Shown here in pieces: positions 21,889 to 32,512 of a stretch of DNA of 64,000 nucleotides. The position numbers and the translations under genes are program-made. This DNA comes from Nereocystis luetkeana. Taxonomy: Eukaryota > Sar > Phaeophyceae > Laminariales > Laminariaceae. The DNA lies in contig JARUPZ010000014.1 of assembly GCA_031213475.1 (NCBI GenBank), positions 558,001-622,000 of the forward strand. The letters run 5' to 3'. The first letter of the stretch is position 1, and every line of letters begins with the position of its first letter. The notes beneath the pieces were generated by a model, which worked only from the letters and a program-made list of their open reading frames with translations, did not search any database and had not been told where the DNA came from.

Positions 21889-22617
21889 CAGGGCCACTCC
21901 TAACGAACAAAATAAATCACGATTTTTGAGATTTTTTTTGTGAATCGTGATTTTTTTGTCGTGAATCACGACAAAAAAAAATACGATTCATGGCGCCATT
22001 TGTTTTCAGCTCTTCTTCCCTAAAAAAGACGAAATACTGATTCGTGACATTTGTCGTGTCTCCAACCACGCCTGATCAAGGAACTACGCAACCCACGCGC
22101 ACCAACGGTATCCGAAGGTCGGTATAGGGGCATGGCAGACTCCGCTTCGTACGCCCGCTTGTGGGCTGCGGGCGGCTACCCAAAGACACGCTGAGCACGG
22201 GCTAACGAGCAGTTTGTGGCCTCCAAATTTCGAGGAGGAGGAGGAGGAGCCACGGCGTGAAGACAAACGCGAAAAATTCATGGGGATGTCACAGGCCAGG
22301 CCGGACAGAGACAGGCGCCCTGCGAGATGGAATGTCGCGAACCGGGCTTGGCGCCGGTCGGTGAAATAGGAATCTCGCGGTCTGGGTCAGCCTGCCCGTG
22401 CCCCACTCGCGAGCGTTGGCTCCACCCGCGAAAACCGTTGGGTTTGGAATATTTTATATCGGATTTTTTACAGTTTGTTTGAAAACATCACGAAACTTGA
22501 CGTTTTTCGGTCTTCTTTTTCGTTTGGGCTGAAATGTCACGGATCGTGATCTTTGGCCATCCATGCCAAAAAAGTCTCGAATCGTGATTTATTTTCAGTT
22601 CGTTAGGAACGGCCCTC
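21889..22617. mobile_element. hAT-like TIR element T3, 729 bp, non-autonomous
   Basis: Ends: CAGGGCCACTCCTAACGAAC at 21889 and the inverted GTTCGTTAGGAACGGCCCTC ending at 22617, followed inward by inverted AAATAAATCACGATT blocks. The flanks ATTCGGAAT (21880-21888) and AACCGGAAT (22618-22626) agree at seven of nine positions, so they may be a decayed target duplication. CAGGGCC termini recall hAT elements. Several ATCGTGATT/AATCACGAT motifs lie near both ends. No transposase frame. Confidence 0.6.
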
Positions 22618-23038
22618 AACCGGAATAATCAAGGAAGCTTTCACAACATCTGCGTTGTCTCAGCACTAAACCGTTATTTCTTTACTACGTCTGCACGCGC
22701 ATTGTCCGCCCTAATTAGTTTTCCCATCAATAGTTGTAAAAAGAGATGATAATTCGTCGGTGGCCACGGACCACGGACTGTGCGGTGGCCGCGGACTGTG
22801 TGAAACAGGGGGAAACATATTAATAATGAAATGGTATTAATATCTTGCAAATTAATTGGCAACGCAAATGAAACACCAACGTACCGGGCACTGAGCACTG
22901 AACCACAACAACACAAGCCACCACCGCAGACTAGAAAATGACAAGTAAAAAACAAGATTTGCAGCACTTTAAACGAAGGCAACAGCAGCTGAACTGAACA
23001 GGCGAAATAAAAAGAAATTAACCACTACCAGGTAGGTA
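22618..23038. other. Unassigned DNA, no gene seen
   Basis: Contains a short doubled phrase GGTGGCC(A/G)CGGAC at 22758-22800 and TACCAGGTA at 23026. No supported frame. Confidence 0.35.
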
Positions 23039-23143
23039 TTACGGGGGGCCATAGTTAATAGGACCAAATATTGTTAGTAAAAATGGCTCAATATATGGGT
23101 TTTTATGTATACCATAGGTCCTATTAACTATGGTCCCCCGTAA
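23039..23143 (+). mobile_element. MITE-105 copy 2
   Basis: 105 bp, TTACGGGGGGCCATAGTTAA at the left and a near-perfect reverse complement at the right, with TA on both flanks. The long minus-strand open frame that covers this region ends inside it. Confidence 0.9.
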
Positions 23144-23423
23144 TAGTAACTTAACAACCAACACCGAAAAAAACCAGGCGCGCCTCCCGCCATGCCAGGC
23201 ACGACTTCTCTTGTGTCGTAAGAGTAAAATCAAAGAAAAACATGAAAGAAAACCAACACACAACAGCGTCGCATTCGAAGCAGCTACATCACCTACGGGA
23301 AGAAGAGTACGGAATGCCAGAAAGCTAAAGGCCAAAAGCGACCGCAACAGCGTTACAATGGATGGTATGTACTGTACAACAGTAGTACATGTGCATCGTG
23401 GTTTAGTAGAGGCAGAGAGAGAC

Positions 23424-23500
23424 CGTGTATCTCTCGAGGATAAATATATCGGCAAGGACACCGGTTGTGCTAGGTTAGGTGTCGACGGGTAGAAGAAATG
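23424..23500 (-). repeat. Dispersed repeat R1, copy 3 (partial)
   Basis: Reverse-oriented; retains GACACCGGTTGTGCTAGG, then GTGTCGACGGGTAGAAG. More diverged than copies 1 and 2, with a small insertion in the core. Confidence 0.5.
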
Positions 23501-24102
23501 AGAACAAAGCCCACAACGAACGCTCGCCGCGCTTTGAAATCGAACGAACGACACTGAGTCGCCACGACCGACGATTTTGGAACTCGTCTGGTGAATACCA
23601 ATGATAATGGTCGATGGCAGCCTACTGAAGTTCGTAAATGTACCAAATACCGTAGTCGAACTACAACGCGTATCCAAACTCCAAGAGAACATCACGAGTC
23701 CAGGATCGGATAAGATATGCATGTATGTGTGTGTCGCAAGGGAATGGTAAGCTGGATTCGAAAACATGCTGGAGCCGGGTACCTGTGTAGGAATTCGTGA
23801 ATTGAGACAATATATATATGTGAGAGTCCGAGGCTCAGATATATATGTGGCAGCCGCAGGTACACCCAACATGACTGATGTCTGCATCTGATCTATGGGC
23901 CCCTGTGCAACGTTGACCCAGCTCCAGACGCGGCCGACGAGCGTCAGATGCAAACACAGAAAAATTACTAGTTGTGTGCATATATATGCATGATTGGTGG
24001 CGTCGGAATTTGTTTTTTTCGTGCACCCTTGGTAGGATGGCACAGTAGTGACTTATTATGGTAGAACCTCTGCCCCTGTACTTGTTCCGCCACATCACGC
24101 AA
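23501..24102. other. Unassigned DNA, no gene seen
   Basis: Covered by the longest open frame of the window (minus strand, 23039-24043, 334 codons), but that frame runs through repeat R1 and a MITE and has no domain signature, so I do not call it. Short ATATAT tracts at about 23810-23850. Confidence 0.4.
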
Positions 24103-24272
24103 TTATTCTTTGAAGAAACGACGCTGATTTATGAATGACGGCACAGGAGTATCTCCTTGTGACTCTGGTTTTGCCTCAACCACGCCTCCACCCTCAACAA
24201 AAGCAACTGCTGTATTATACGAGGGCACAGCAAAATCTGGTTGCACCTCTGGTTGGTGCAGAATAAATATCA
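24103..24272 (-). CDS. Candidate terminal exon, unknown protein
   Basis: On the minus strand a pyrimidine-rich acceptor (TTTGTAACAG) leads into 55 codons ending in TAA at 24103. The reading includes VQPDFAVPSYNTAVAFVEGG and ends FINQRRFFKE. An alternative acceptor a few codons later (AG before GTGCAACC) would be phase 0 and would fit the phase 0 donor of the open stretch at 24540-24720. The family is not recognised. The codon pattern is protein-like, but I cannot exclude chance. Confidence 0.3.
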
Positions 24273-24539
24273 CTGTTACAAACAGTGGGCGGGATGTAGG
24301 CAGAGGGTTGAACCACAGGTCGTGCCGAAGCGCAAGCCGCGCGTTTGGCGCTCCGCGTATCGCTTCTGGTTGGAGTAAACGCCTTTTCGGCTTGCATCAT
24401 TAATTCCCATAACGACCAGAAGGATCGTTGCGAGATAAATACGAAATATATGAACAGGCACCATGCCTCTTGTGTGCACAGACGAATAATCAGCAGCGCG
24501 TCGAGTTTTCGAACGGGTGAGAGCGCCAAGAGTGCTTAC

Positions 24540-24722
24540 CCCTGCTGGAATGACGCTGGGTGCAGGTATCGGAGTCAAAGGGACGGGGCGATGCGAGGGC
24601 CGAACGGTCGTGGGCTGTACCTCACCAACATCGATAGTTGCGACGAGTGAATTGCCGACATGCACAACTGCAGAGCTGCTATATTTCCGCACGGCAATCT
24701 CAAGTCCCACACAGCGGCAACA
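24540..24722 (-). CDS. Candidate internal exon, unknown protein
   Basis: Minus-strand open stretch after a possible AG acceptor. It reads from GYCCRCVGLEIAVRKYS through VHVGNSLVATIDV to a Pro-rich tail (PVPLTPIPAPSVIPAG), followed at once by a GTAAGC donor. It could precede the exon at 24103-24272. No domain recognised, no upstream exon found. Confidence 0.25.
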
Positions 24723-24889
24723 ATAACCCTACCACATACCCACCCAAGACATCTACCCTACGCTTTCCCTCCATTGATATGTGTGAGCTACTAAGACCAG
24801 GGCGAAAAGTGATTCGCTGTATCCCGGAATGGTGGGCCTGCTTTGAGGTGTGTGCGCAGCAAGAAGTGTTGGCGAGTTTTGCGTTGTCG

Positions 24890-25245
24890 ACCCAACCCAT
24901 GCCACGCTGCCGCTCCTGCGTTGGTGTGCCTGCGTTGATGTGTGTAGTCCCACTCGCCTAACACCATCCAACTCAACCCACCCCACCCCGTGCTGCCGCA
25001 CCGCACCCGTACCTGGCCCCAACCCAAACCTAATCTAACCTCCCCCACCCAAACCCAACAGAGTCGGATTGTTGTCGCGTCGCTATATAATAGGGTACCA
25101 AACCCACCCCATAGTCCAACCCGTGCTGTCGCACCTCAACCCCACCCCAAAATCCACCCGCCCAACACTCAACCCGACCCAACCCAACATAGTCAGTGAG
25201 TTGTCTAGTCGGTGGTGTACATAGCCCAACCCAAACCCAACCAGA
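24890..25245. repeat. CCCAAC-rich low-complexity tract
   Basis: A strand-asymmetric run of ACCCAAC/CCCAACC phrases, with a loose doubled unit (CCGTGCTG(C/T)CGCACC plus following C-rich blocks at about 24990 and 25120). Open frames here are composition artefacts. Confidence 0.65.
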
Positions 25246-25437
25246 TATTGAATAATAAGGCGCAAGTGTGGGGGGATTTCAAGCGGGTTGTTTTTGTTGA
25301 GAGTGCTTCGAGAGAGACTACTTACTGCAGTATTACTGCGGTATTGTAATAGATTTAATTGGTTTCAGGATGGAACATCTACGATACATTGTCGGAGGGA
25401 GAAATTGGAAAAAAGATACACCGATACCGCAGTATAA

Positions 25438-25526
25438 CCCCTTTGGAACCGCAGTCCCGTTTCGGGGACAAACTACTTGAAATTGGAGTGGTTTGTCCCC
25501 AAAACGGGACTGCAGTTCTAAAAGGG
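25438..25526. repeat. Hairpin, about 35-bp arms
   Basis: CCCTTTGGAACCGCAGTCCC and onward (to about 25472) pairs with the block 25491-25526, which includes GTCCCCAAAACGGGACTGCAG. The loop is about 18 bp. The arms differ at a few positions. It could be a miniature element or a structured RNA. Confidence 0.6.
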
Positions 25527-26150
25527 CTAAGATACCAATACCTTTGTTAGGAAAACAAGTTACGACTTTCGCTTGACGAGGTTCGCTTGAGTTCACTACT
25601 AAGATCCGGTTTTTCACGGGCATCATCGACATGTATTTATTGTTCCAAGCTGCGATCGCAGTCAAACTTTACGACTGTTCGAATAAATCAACATTCCACT
25701 CGCTCTTGCTCCCACATATAGGCAAGACAAGAGGCCATCCCGAAATATAAATAGAGGCTCTGCGGAAAGCAAACCGACTACTACTCGATGAAGAGTTCGT
25801 GGGGCATTGTTTTGGTGTATTACTTTTATCGGTTTTGTATTTCATCCCCTTTTATGTTGCAACAGTTTCTCTTTGGTCGCATTTTTTGTTTGGGCGCCTT
25901 TCTTTCTCTTTTTTTTTTTCTCTGGAACCTTTTGTTGTGTGACCTTCAAGACTTGTTCTTGCCTTCGCGACCTTTTTTACTTTTTTTGTACTCTTCATAT
26001 TATTGTATGCCTCTCGTCACCGTATTACTGTGTATATGTTACTAATAATAGTATCTGGCGAGTTTTTCGCCTATCGACTATTTCGCTTGTCTGAGTCTCG
26101 TTCCCTTTTGGCGCCTCGTTCTCTTCCCGGCCCATACCTTCATCCCGCAG

Positions 26151-26229
26151 GCGATTTGGACACCGAGCAGTACATGCAGATAGAAGGCCTTGACATGCAC
26201 GATCATCCCAAGTTCACCCTGCGTTGGAG
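26151..26229 (+). CDS. Candidate internal exon, unknown protein
   Basis: Preceded by a good acceptor (CATCCCGCAG at 26141-26150) and followed by a GTGGGT donor. The 79 bp read DLDTEQYMQIEGLDMHDHPK and then FTLRW, with strongly coding-like codon choice (many C/G third positions). The reading frame is open across both ends, so the splice sites rather than stops define it. No neighbouring exons found. Confidence 0.3.
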
Positions 26230-26784
26230 GTGGGTACGGAGTGATCGCTTCACAGAATATCTAACACCACGCTACTACTCCCCCTCGCTGATATTGAAGA
26301 GGGGAGCTACTACTGTTAGAAAAGCTACGTACATCGCTCGCATACGAGTAGCAGATACAGCGGACGTTTCTGATGTTGGGAGAGGATGTGATCGACGGAT
26401 AAACAGCCTTGCGCATGACATGCAGACATAAATACCAAGGCCTGATCCCGAACCCAACCAACCTACATATGAGCCGGGGAATATCTATTTTGTCTCGCAC
26501 GCAGTTCGTGTCATCCATCCGCAGTGCCCAATAAATGGGTGTGCAAAACCCAATTTGGTTGCGTTGCAGACAAATGTGAAACCGGTCAACATGATGAGGA
26601 GCTGATCGGTTAAGCAGGTGAATCCGAAGGCGCTAGATAATCAGGAGATGGTCCGTGTACGAAACAACCGGCAGAATCATACCCACTTCTAGAATACCGT
26701 GGGTATCAAACGTTCTATTAATAGATGGTATCCAATCGCGAGCGCGCTGAGCGCTGGGCTGAAGCGCCGAAAGGGCTCTACAGT
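26230..26784. other. Unassigned DNA, no gene seen
   Basis: The frame of the exon at 26151 stays open to 26431 without recognisable motifs. Nothing else supported. Confidence 0.35.
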
Positions 26785-26945
26785 AGTTAGTAGTGTTAGT
26801 AGATGTAGTAGTAGTATTACGGGGGACCATAGTTAATAGGACCAAATTTTGTTAGTAAAAATGGTTAAATATATAGGTTTTTATGTATACCATAGGTCCT
26901 GTTAACTATGGTCCCCCGTAATAGTAGTAAGTAGTAGTAGTAGTC
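26785..26945. repeat. TAG/AGT microsatellite interrupted by MITE-105 copy 3
   Basis: Imperfect AGT-type repeats at 26785-26816 and 26922-26945, split by the MITE. Confidence 0.8.
26817..26921 (+). mobile_element. MITE-105 copy 3
   Basis: 105 bp, starts TTACGGGGGACCATAGTTAA, ends in its near reverse complement, TA on both sides. The flanking TA dinucleotides come from the AGT microsatellite. Confidence 0.9.
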
Positions 26946-27502
26946 ATAGATATGTGGTATAGCGTGTTTACCAGCGCGTAGCTGATGTATACGCACTCAG
27001 ACCCACTTACTTGCCGATGACCGGTCAAGATACAGCCTGAGTTTGAGGTGAACGCTTAAGTCGCTGTGAGGCAAACTTGTACGAACGCTTCAATAGAAGA
27101 GACAAGATAGTGTTGGCAACTCCGGGCCAATGTTGAATAATGTATGTGCTCAAAAGCGAGGCTGATGATGATGATGATCAGAAGAAGAGTGCGAGAGGGG
27201 GCGTGCAAGCGCTTCTGTTCGCTCCTGTCTGTGTCTGTTCCTTTGACAATCTTGAGGATTGCAGCAACATCCACTACGATCTTGCATCTCAAAACAGCAA
27301 CATTTACCTCCTATGATACCCCCGACACCAGGTACGACAATCCATTACTTGTCCTGCATGCCCTTATTTGCTTGGTAATGAACTCTGATAGGCCACTACT
27401 GGATATTCCGAGGATTCAACTCTTGAATCATACTGCCAGATAATTCCTCCATGTTATCCAGTGACGACAAATGATTCTACCAAAAATAATCATTCAACAA
27501 GT

Positions 27503-27517
27503 AGTAGTAGTAGTAGC

Positions 27518-27557
<40 letters not shown>

Positions 27558-27665
27558 TTACGGAGGGCCATAGTTAACAGGACCTATGGTACACATAAAA
27601 ATCTATCTATTTAACCATTTTTACTAACAATATTTGGTCCTATTAACTATGGTCCCCCGTAATAA

Positions 27666-27713
<48 letters not shown>

Positions 27714-27728
27714 CAGCAGTAGTAGTAG
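27503..27728. repeat. AGT microsatellite interrupted by MITE-105 copy 4
   Basis: AGT repeats on both sides of 27558-27662, the longest microsatellite of the window. The two halves are in phase on the same strand, as expected if the MITE landed in a pre-existing array. Confidence 0.9.
27558..27662 (-). mobile_element. MITE-105 copy 4
   Basis: 105 bp with TTACGGAGGGCC and CCCCCGTAA ends and TA flanks. The interior is inverted relative to copies 2, 3 and 5, so insertion orientation is not fixed by the microsatellite. Confidence 0.9.
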
Positions 27729-28130
27729 GTTCAATATCGTTGCATTCAACTATTAATACTGGCAGTACGTACTGATTATTATAGACATTTACGGCCAGCG
27801 TGTCAGTATATATATGCTTGACGTGATTTTGGTGAAATAAGTAACTAATATTGTCATAAAGAACGAGGCAATATGGTGATTTTGGAGCGGATTGTCGGCA
27901 ATTCAATGTCGAACTTGCAATAGTACCCTATCTACGTCAGAGTGGGATATTCATGGTTTTTATCATCTATAATGATTTATAATATAGATTTTTACCAAAA
28001 AAATCAGCAATAAATTTATTTTGTTTGCATTTTCGCGTGTCGACAGTAGCGAGACACGACGACTCATCTCCCGGGTGTTGACCCGACATGTTTTTTTCTT
28101 CGAGGACCGCACGCCGTCGGCGATCACTTC

Positions 28131-28372
28131 TGGTCAGACAGAGAATCTCTGAAAAAGTATCGTCGTTCCAAAACCACAAAAAAACTGCTGATGATGTCGG
28201 CTTGTTCTTCTTGACACGTACAGCAGTAGTTCTTCGTTTCACGAATATCATGATCAGACAGAAAAAACTCTGGAAAAAATGTCGTCGTTCCCAAATCACG
28301 AAACACTGCTAATATTGGCCTGTTCTTCTGGACACGTGCAGTAGTAGTTCTTCGTTGTTTGACGAATATCAT
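28131..28372. repeat. Tandem duplication, period about 120 bp
   Basis: Two units share TCAGACAG at 28134 and 28254, CGTCGTTCC, AGTAGTTCTTCGTT and ACGAATATCATG. No coding call. Confidence 0.75.
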
Positions 28373-29529
28373 GTTACTTGGAGTATTTTTTCATATATTT
28401 ATTAGCCTTCCGACAATGTGCAGGGCGTTATTCATTCAAAATGAAAAAGCTGACATAAATCATCGAATAGCACAAACTTCATCCAACCAGTATTAATGGT
28501 ATTAATAATAGTGTATGTAGGTTTGCTATAATATTAGACAATGTTCGCCTGGTTGAAAAAAGGGACTAGTCAATAGGTGTGCACCAATATTTCGAGAACG
28601 TATAGGTTTTACTGTTCGCCACAACCATGACGACAGTGTTCAGTGTTCAATGTCGATCAGCTTAAGGCCAGAACACGTACGTGGTTTACCTGGTGTATTA
28701 CATACCGTACGTGGTTTGGTCGGTGCCGTTTAGCTCCTGGCTTGTTGTGTGATTGTCTCCGTTCTCGTTGGTACGCTCGTTCTTCTGTCGGGAGTGCTTG
28801 TTCAGTAGCGTAAGGGTGTGAATGTGAGTGTTTCTCCCCTCCGTCAACTTTTTTATCCTCGCCCTCTCTCCCGCTCCCTCCCAGTAGTAACTCAAATCTG
28901 GGGTTGAATGGCGGGCGCTGCTCCCCCTTCTACCCACCACTCTAATCCATCAAATATCAATCGTATTCAATTATGATATGCGTTGTAATGAAGCGCGGTC
29001 AGTCTTATTATTCTCCAACTCCGGCCATACTGTTCCACCAGAAGAAGCGCACGCACATATTACTACTCTAGGGTAAATCAGTCAGGATAGGTGACACGAT
29101 CGGCATCGTACGAGTATTCATGGGTTCAACGGCAAGCGATTATTGCACGTGGCCGGAAGCATCGTGCGTGTGTGTGGTCTCACTTGATCCGTGGAAAATA
29201 CTCGAGAGCAAGCAAAATCCTTTTTTTGTTTTAATCTCGTGCAGCATAATAGACATACTGCATGCACCGGGTATAGTGCACAAGTTGTCAACAAGAGTGC
29301 TCTCCGAACAACCGGTATGTAATTACGTCCTTTCGACGAGTCGTTCGGCGGTAAGTAGATCACCTGTGCTGCACTACTCACAAAGCGCACGATATAAATA
29401 ACTTGAGACAAATCGACAACTGGAACAACCTCTCTACCCATGTGTTTATTCGTAGGACATTTAGCAGTTAATACCCTAGCCCCTGTGACACTATACTTTC
29501 AAACTTCAACGACGAGGTCCGCCTCGAAG
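28373..29529. other. Unassigned DNA with a diverged palindrome arm
   Basis: The stretch 28850-28945 resembles one arm of the palindrome at 16558 (GTAACTCAAATCTGGGGTT and CTTCTACCC blocks in the same order). No frame here has a recognisable motif. Confidence 0.35.
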
Positions 29530-30820
29530 GTAGAGGTAGGACCCTGCGGGTACCCGCCAAAAACGAGTACCCGACAAATTTTGGAGCCCGGACCCTACCC
29601 TACCCGCCGGGTAATGCCATTTTGACGACCGGGTACCCGGGTACCCATTTTTTCGCCGGGTACCGGGTACCCGGCCAAATTTTTGAAAAAAAATCACATA
29701 ATTTTAGTGCCACAAAAAATGAAATTTAAGTGGAGGATAGTGTGCAGTACTGTGTTCTTGCCGAAACGAGGAGTACGAACAGTTTCTATGATTGATTCGA
29801 TACACAACCCGCCTAAAGTTGCCGTGTCTTGTATTACTTCATTGCGCTGACGTGATATTTTGGGTTTGATTCCGCGGAAAGTGTGAGAATATGTACGATC
29901 GAGATGGTTGACGATCTCCCGCTTAGAAGACTGCTGTGTCCATTTTTTTCATTTTTCGACCCACTGCTACGTGGCAGGCATCGGAAAGAAACTACTATTT
30001 ATGCCAGCAAGATAATTGAGCGTGTAACGCTGACTGACAATCCGTTGTATCATAGCATAGTAATAATGCCGAACTACCTGTGCTGTCTGTACCGTCGATA
30101 ACATATCAACCACCGCCTGCGCTCGAAAATCGAAGGAATCGTGGACGGATAGAAAACAAATAGCGTAAAAAAAACGAGTACATGGTTGATCGCGAAGAAG
30201 CGGCTACCCACACCTACACCCCTGAACTCAGGAGGGGCAAGGGGCAAGCATCACAGAAGCACACTCCGATACGACTCTCCACTGCTGCTGCTGTCAGAGC
30301 CGGGGCCTGCAGAGCCGTCGCTGTGTTGCTGTCTGCATCGCTTTCGAGGGTGCTTTGCACTTTGCACAGACAGGCGGCTTGGAACTTTCGGCAGGATTCT
30401 CAGAAAAGATCGCTCCTCGCCAGCAATTCAGTTTCCTGAGAGACCGCGAAGCATCGCTCGCCTCTTGGCTCATTGTGCACAGCTGGTGCCGTGTGACGAT
30501 ACTGCCGGGTGCGGTGGGCGTTCCCTTGAGCGTTGAATGTAGCTAGATAGATGGTTTGTGTGCCTGGCTTGTGTGAGTGCGTGTCCTGAAAGGGTTTCCT
30601 ACAGAGATTGTTCAGGCATAATGAACCGGGAATACCAATTACCCGCGGGTACCCGAAAACCCGCGGGTACCCGGGTACCCGGTACCCGACGACCCAATTA
30701 CCCTTAAGGCTCCGATTACCCGCGGGTAAGGAGCTCGGACCCTACCCGCCAAACGGGTAGGACCCTGACGGGTATACCCGCCGGGTACACGGGTAATTGA
30801 AATCAGGGTCCTACCTCTAC
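29530..30820. mobile_element. TIR element T4, 1.29 kb, GGGTACCC-rich ends
   Basis: Inverted ends GTAGAGGTAGGACCCTG at 29530 and 30820. Behind each end is about 160 bp dense in GGGTACCCG/CGGGTACCC and ACCCGCGGGT palindromes. The flanks TCGAAG and TCGTAG could be a 6-bp target duplication with one mismatch. The interior has an open 85-116 codon stretch (30182-30536) with no recognised domain. A similar GGGTA-rich patch lies at 33020-33160. Confidence 0.6.
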
Positions 30821-31196
30821 TCGTAGGACGGCAAAAAAAACGGAGGGGAGGTGAGGGAGGGAAAAAACACTGTCTCTTTGGCACACTTAAAGGAGCGCAC
30901 CAAGGAAGGGGCTCATTATATCTACTTCGCGAAATTAAGAACCTGTGGGAAAGTTCGGAGCTAAATAAGGCAGAATTCACAGAATGTCCCATAATAGGAA
31001 AAAAAAGGGGGGAAACGTGGCTTCAGTTGTCCGCAGGTTTGGTTTATTTTCTAATATTTCGTGGGCCTATTACTATGGTAATAAGTCTGGGCAGGCGAAA
31101 TCACGGGACGCACCCAGTCTCCACTTAAGACTTGACTAAAACCGTAGAAAAATCTATTGACAGGCAACCTCTGCGTTTTTGAGGGCGCCTATATTT

Positions 31197-32512
31197 CACA
31201 CCCTGTATAATTTGAACTAATACCTAACTTAGTTAGTTGTTTGCCAGACAACTACCCGCTAGTTGTCTGCAAAACACTAGTTGCACACGATTCTGAACCA
31301 ATAGTTGTCTACAGGCAACTAGTTGCGCACGATTCTGAACCAACAGTTGTCTGCAGGCAACTAGTTGCGCACGATTATGGACGAATAGTTATAGTTGTCT
31401 GCAGGCAACTACTCTGTCTGTAGGCAACTACTGGCCCGGGTAGTTGTCAATATACAACCAACCATAGTTGCCCGGGTAGTTGTCAAGAATAGAACAACGG
31501 GTCCTTCGGCTGACGCACATGTGTGCCACGTGTGCACGTACATATATATGTGAGTGTGTGCACATCACACCCCACGCACACACACACACAAAACACAACA
31601 CACACACGAGCGACCAAGCGCACCAATGGCAGCTGTTCCACCAGCCGCCCTTACACCAGCACCTACCAGCTGATGATGCTGCTACACCGGCACCAGCTGG
31701 TGGTGCTCCGGGGGGTTGACTGCTGTATTGTAGCTACGTTCCAGCCGCATTTCGTATTTCGATGTTTTCGTTTTGGGCTCGGCAGTGACGACGATAAGGA
31801 TAAAGATTATTATTGTTGTCCTAGTTGGTACGCGCCATATGCTAACGAGAGTAACCGTTTCGTGTTTTGCATTTTGTTTTCCTGTGTGTTTGGCGACGAT
31901 GGCAAAAGCAAGCATCAGCGTCATTGTGTGATTACTGCTGTACTGTGGATGGTTGTTATGGAGATCGCTCCCGCGCACCAGGGAGGCCGTGGCCATCAAC
32001 CCAATTGGACGTGATGCATATAAATCAAAGCAGCAGCACTGACCTACACGTCCACCTTTGAACTGTCATGTTTTCGCGTAGAATGATAATGCGTGCGTCC
32101 GGCCTTTCTTTCTACACGGGCATACATACATGCGTCTGCCACCTGTCCTGCACAGATACGACCACACACTACCATTACATACTGCTGTTTCGTCTTCATT
32201 TTTTACAACTAAGTCAACCTAGTTAGTTGTTTGCCAGACAACTACCCGCTAGGTGTCTGCAGGCAACTAGTTACCTACGATCCTGGACGGACAGTTGTAT
32301 GCAGACAACTAGTTGCGCACGATTCTGAACCAATAGTTGTCTACACAGACAACTAGTTGCGCACGATTCTGAACCAATAGTTGTCAAAAGGCAACTAGTT
32401 GCCTCCGATTCTGAACCAATAATAGTTGTCTGCAGGCAACTAGTTGCACACAATTCTGGACGAATAGCTGTCTGGCAAACAACTACCAACTAACATAGTT
32501 ATACAGGGTGTG
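31197..32512. mobile_element. TIR element T5, 1,316 bp, perfect 8-bp target duplication
   Basis: Ends CACACCCTGTATAA at 31197 and its exact inverse ending at 32512, flanked on both sides by CTATATTT. Behind the ends lie arrays of about 42-bp units (core GTTGTCTGCAGGCAACTAG, then TTGCGCACGATTCTGAACC) at about 31226-31480 and 32219-32495. The units are in the same orientation at both ends, while the outermost GTTTGCCAGACA motif is inverted. An 8-bp duplication points to a hAT- or P-like transposase acting in trans. No transposase frame; the centre holds CA repeats and open frames of no known family. Confidence 0.8.

Noticed and set aside
23039-24043. Longest open frame of the window, 334 codons on the minus strand
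   Set aside because: It runs through dispersed repeat R1 and ends inside a MITE, shows no domain and has repeat-like composition.
24890-25245. CCCAAC-rich tract as telomeric sequence
   Set aside because: Units are irregular and lack the CCCTAA phase; it is a low-complexity tract.
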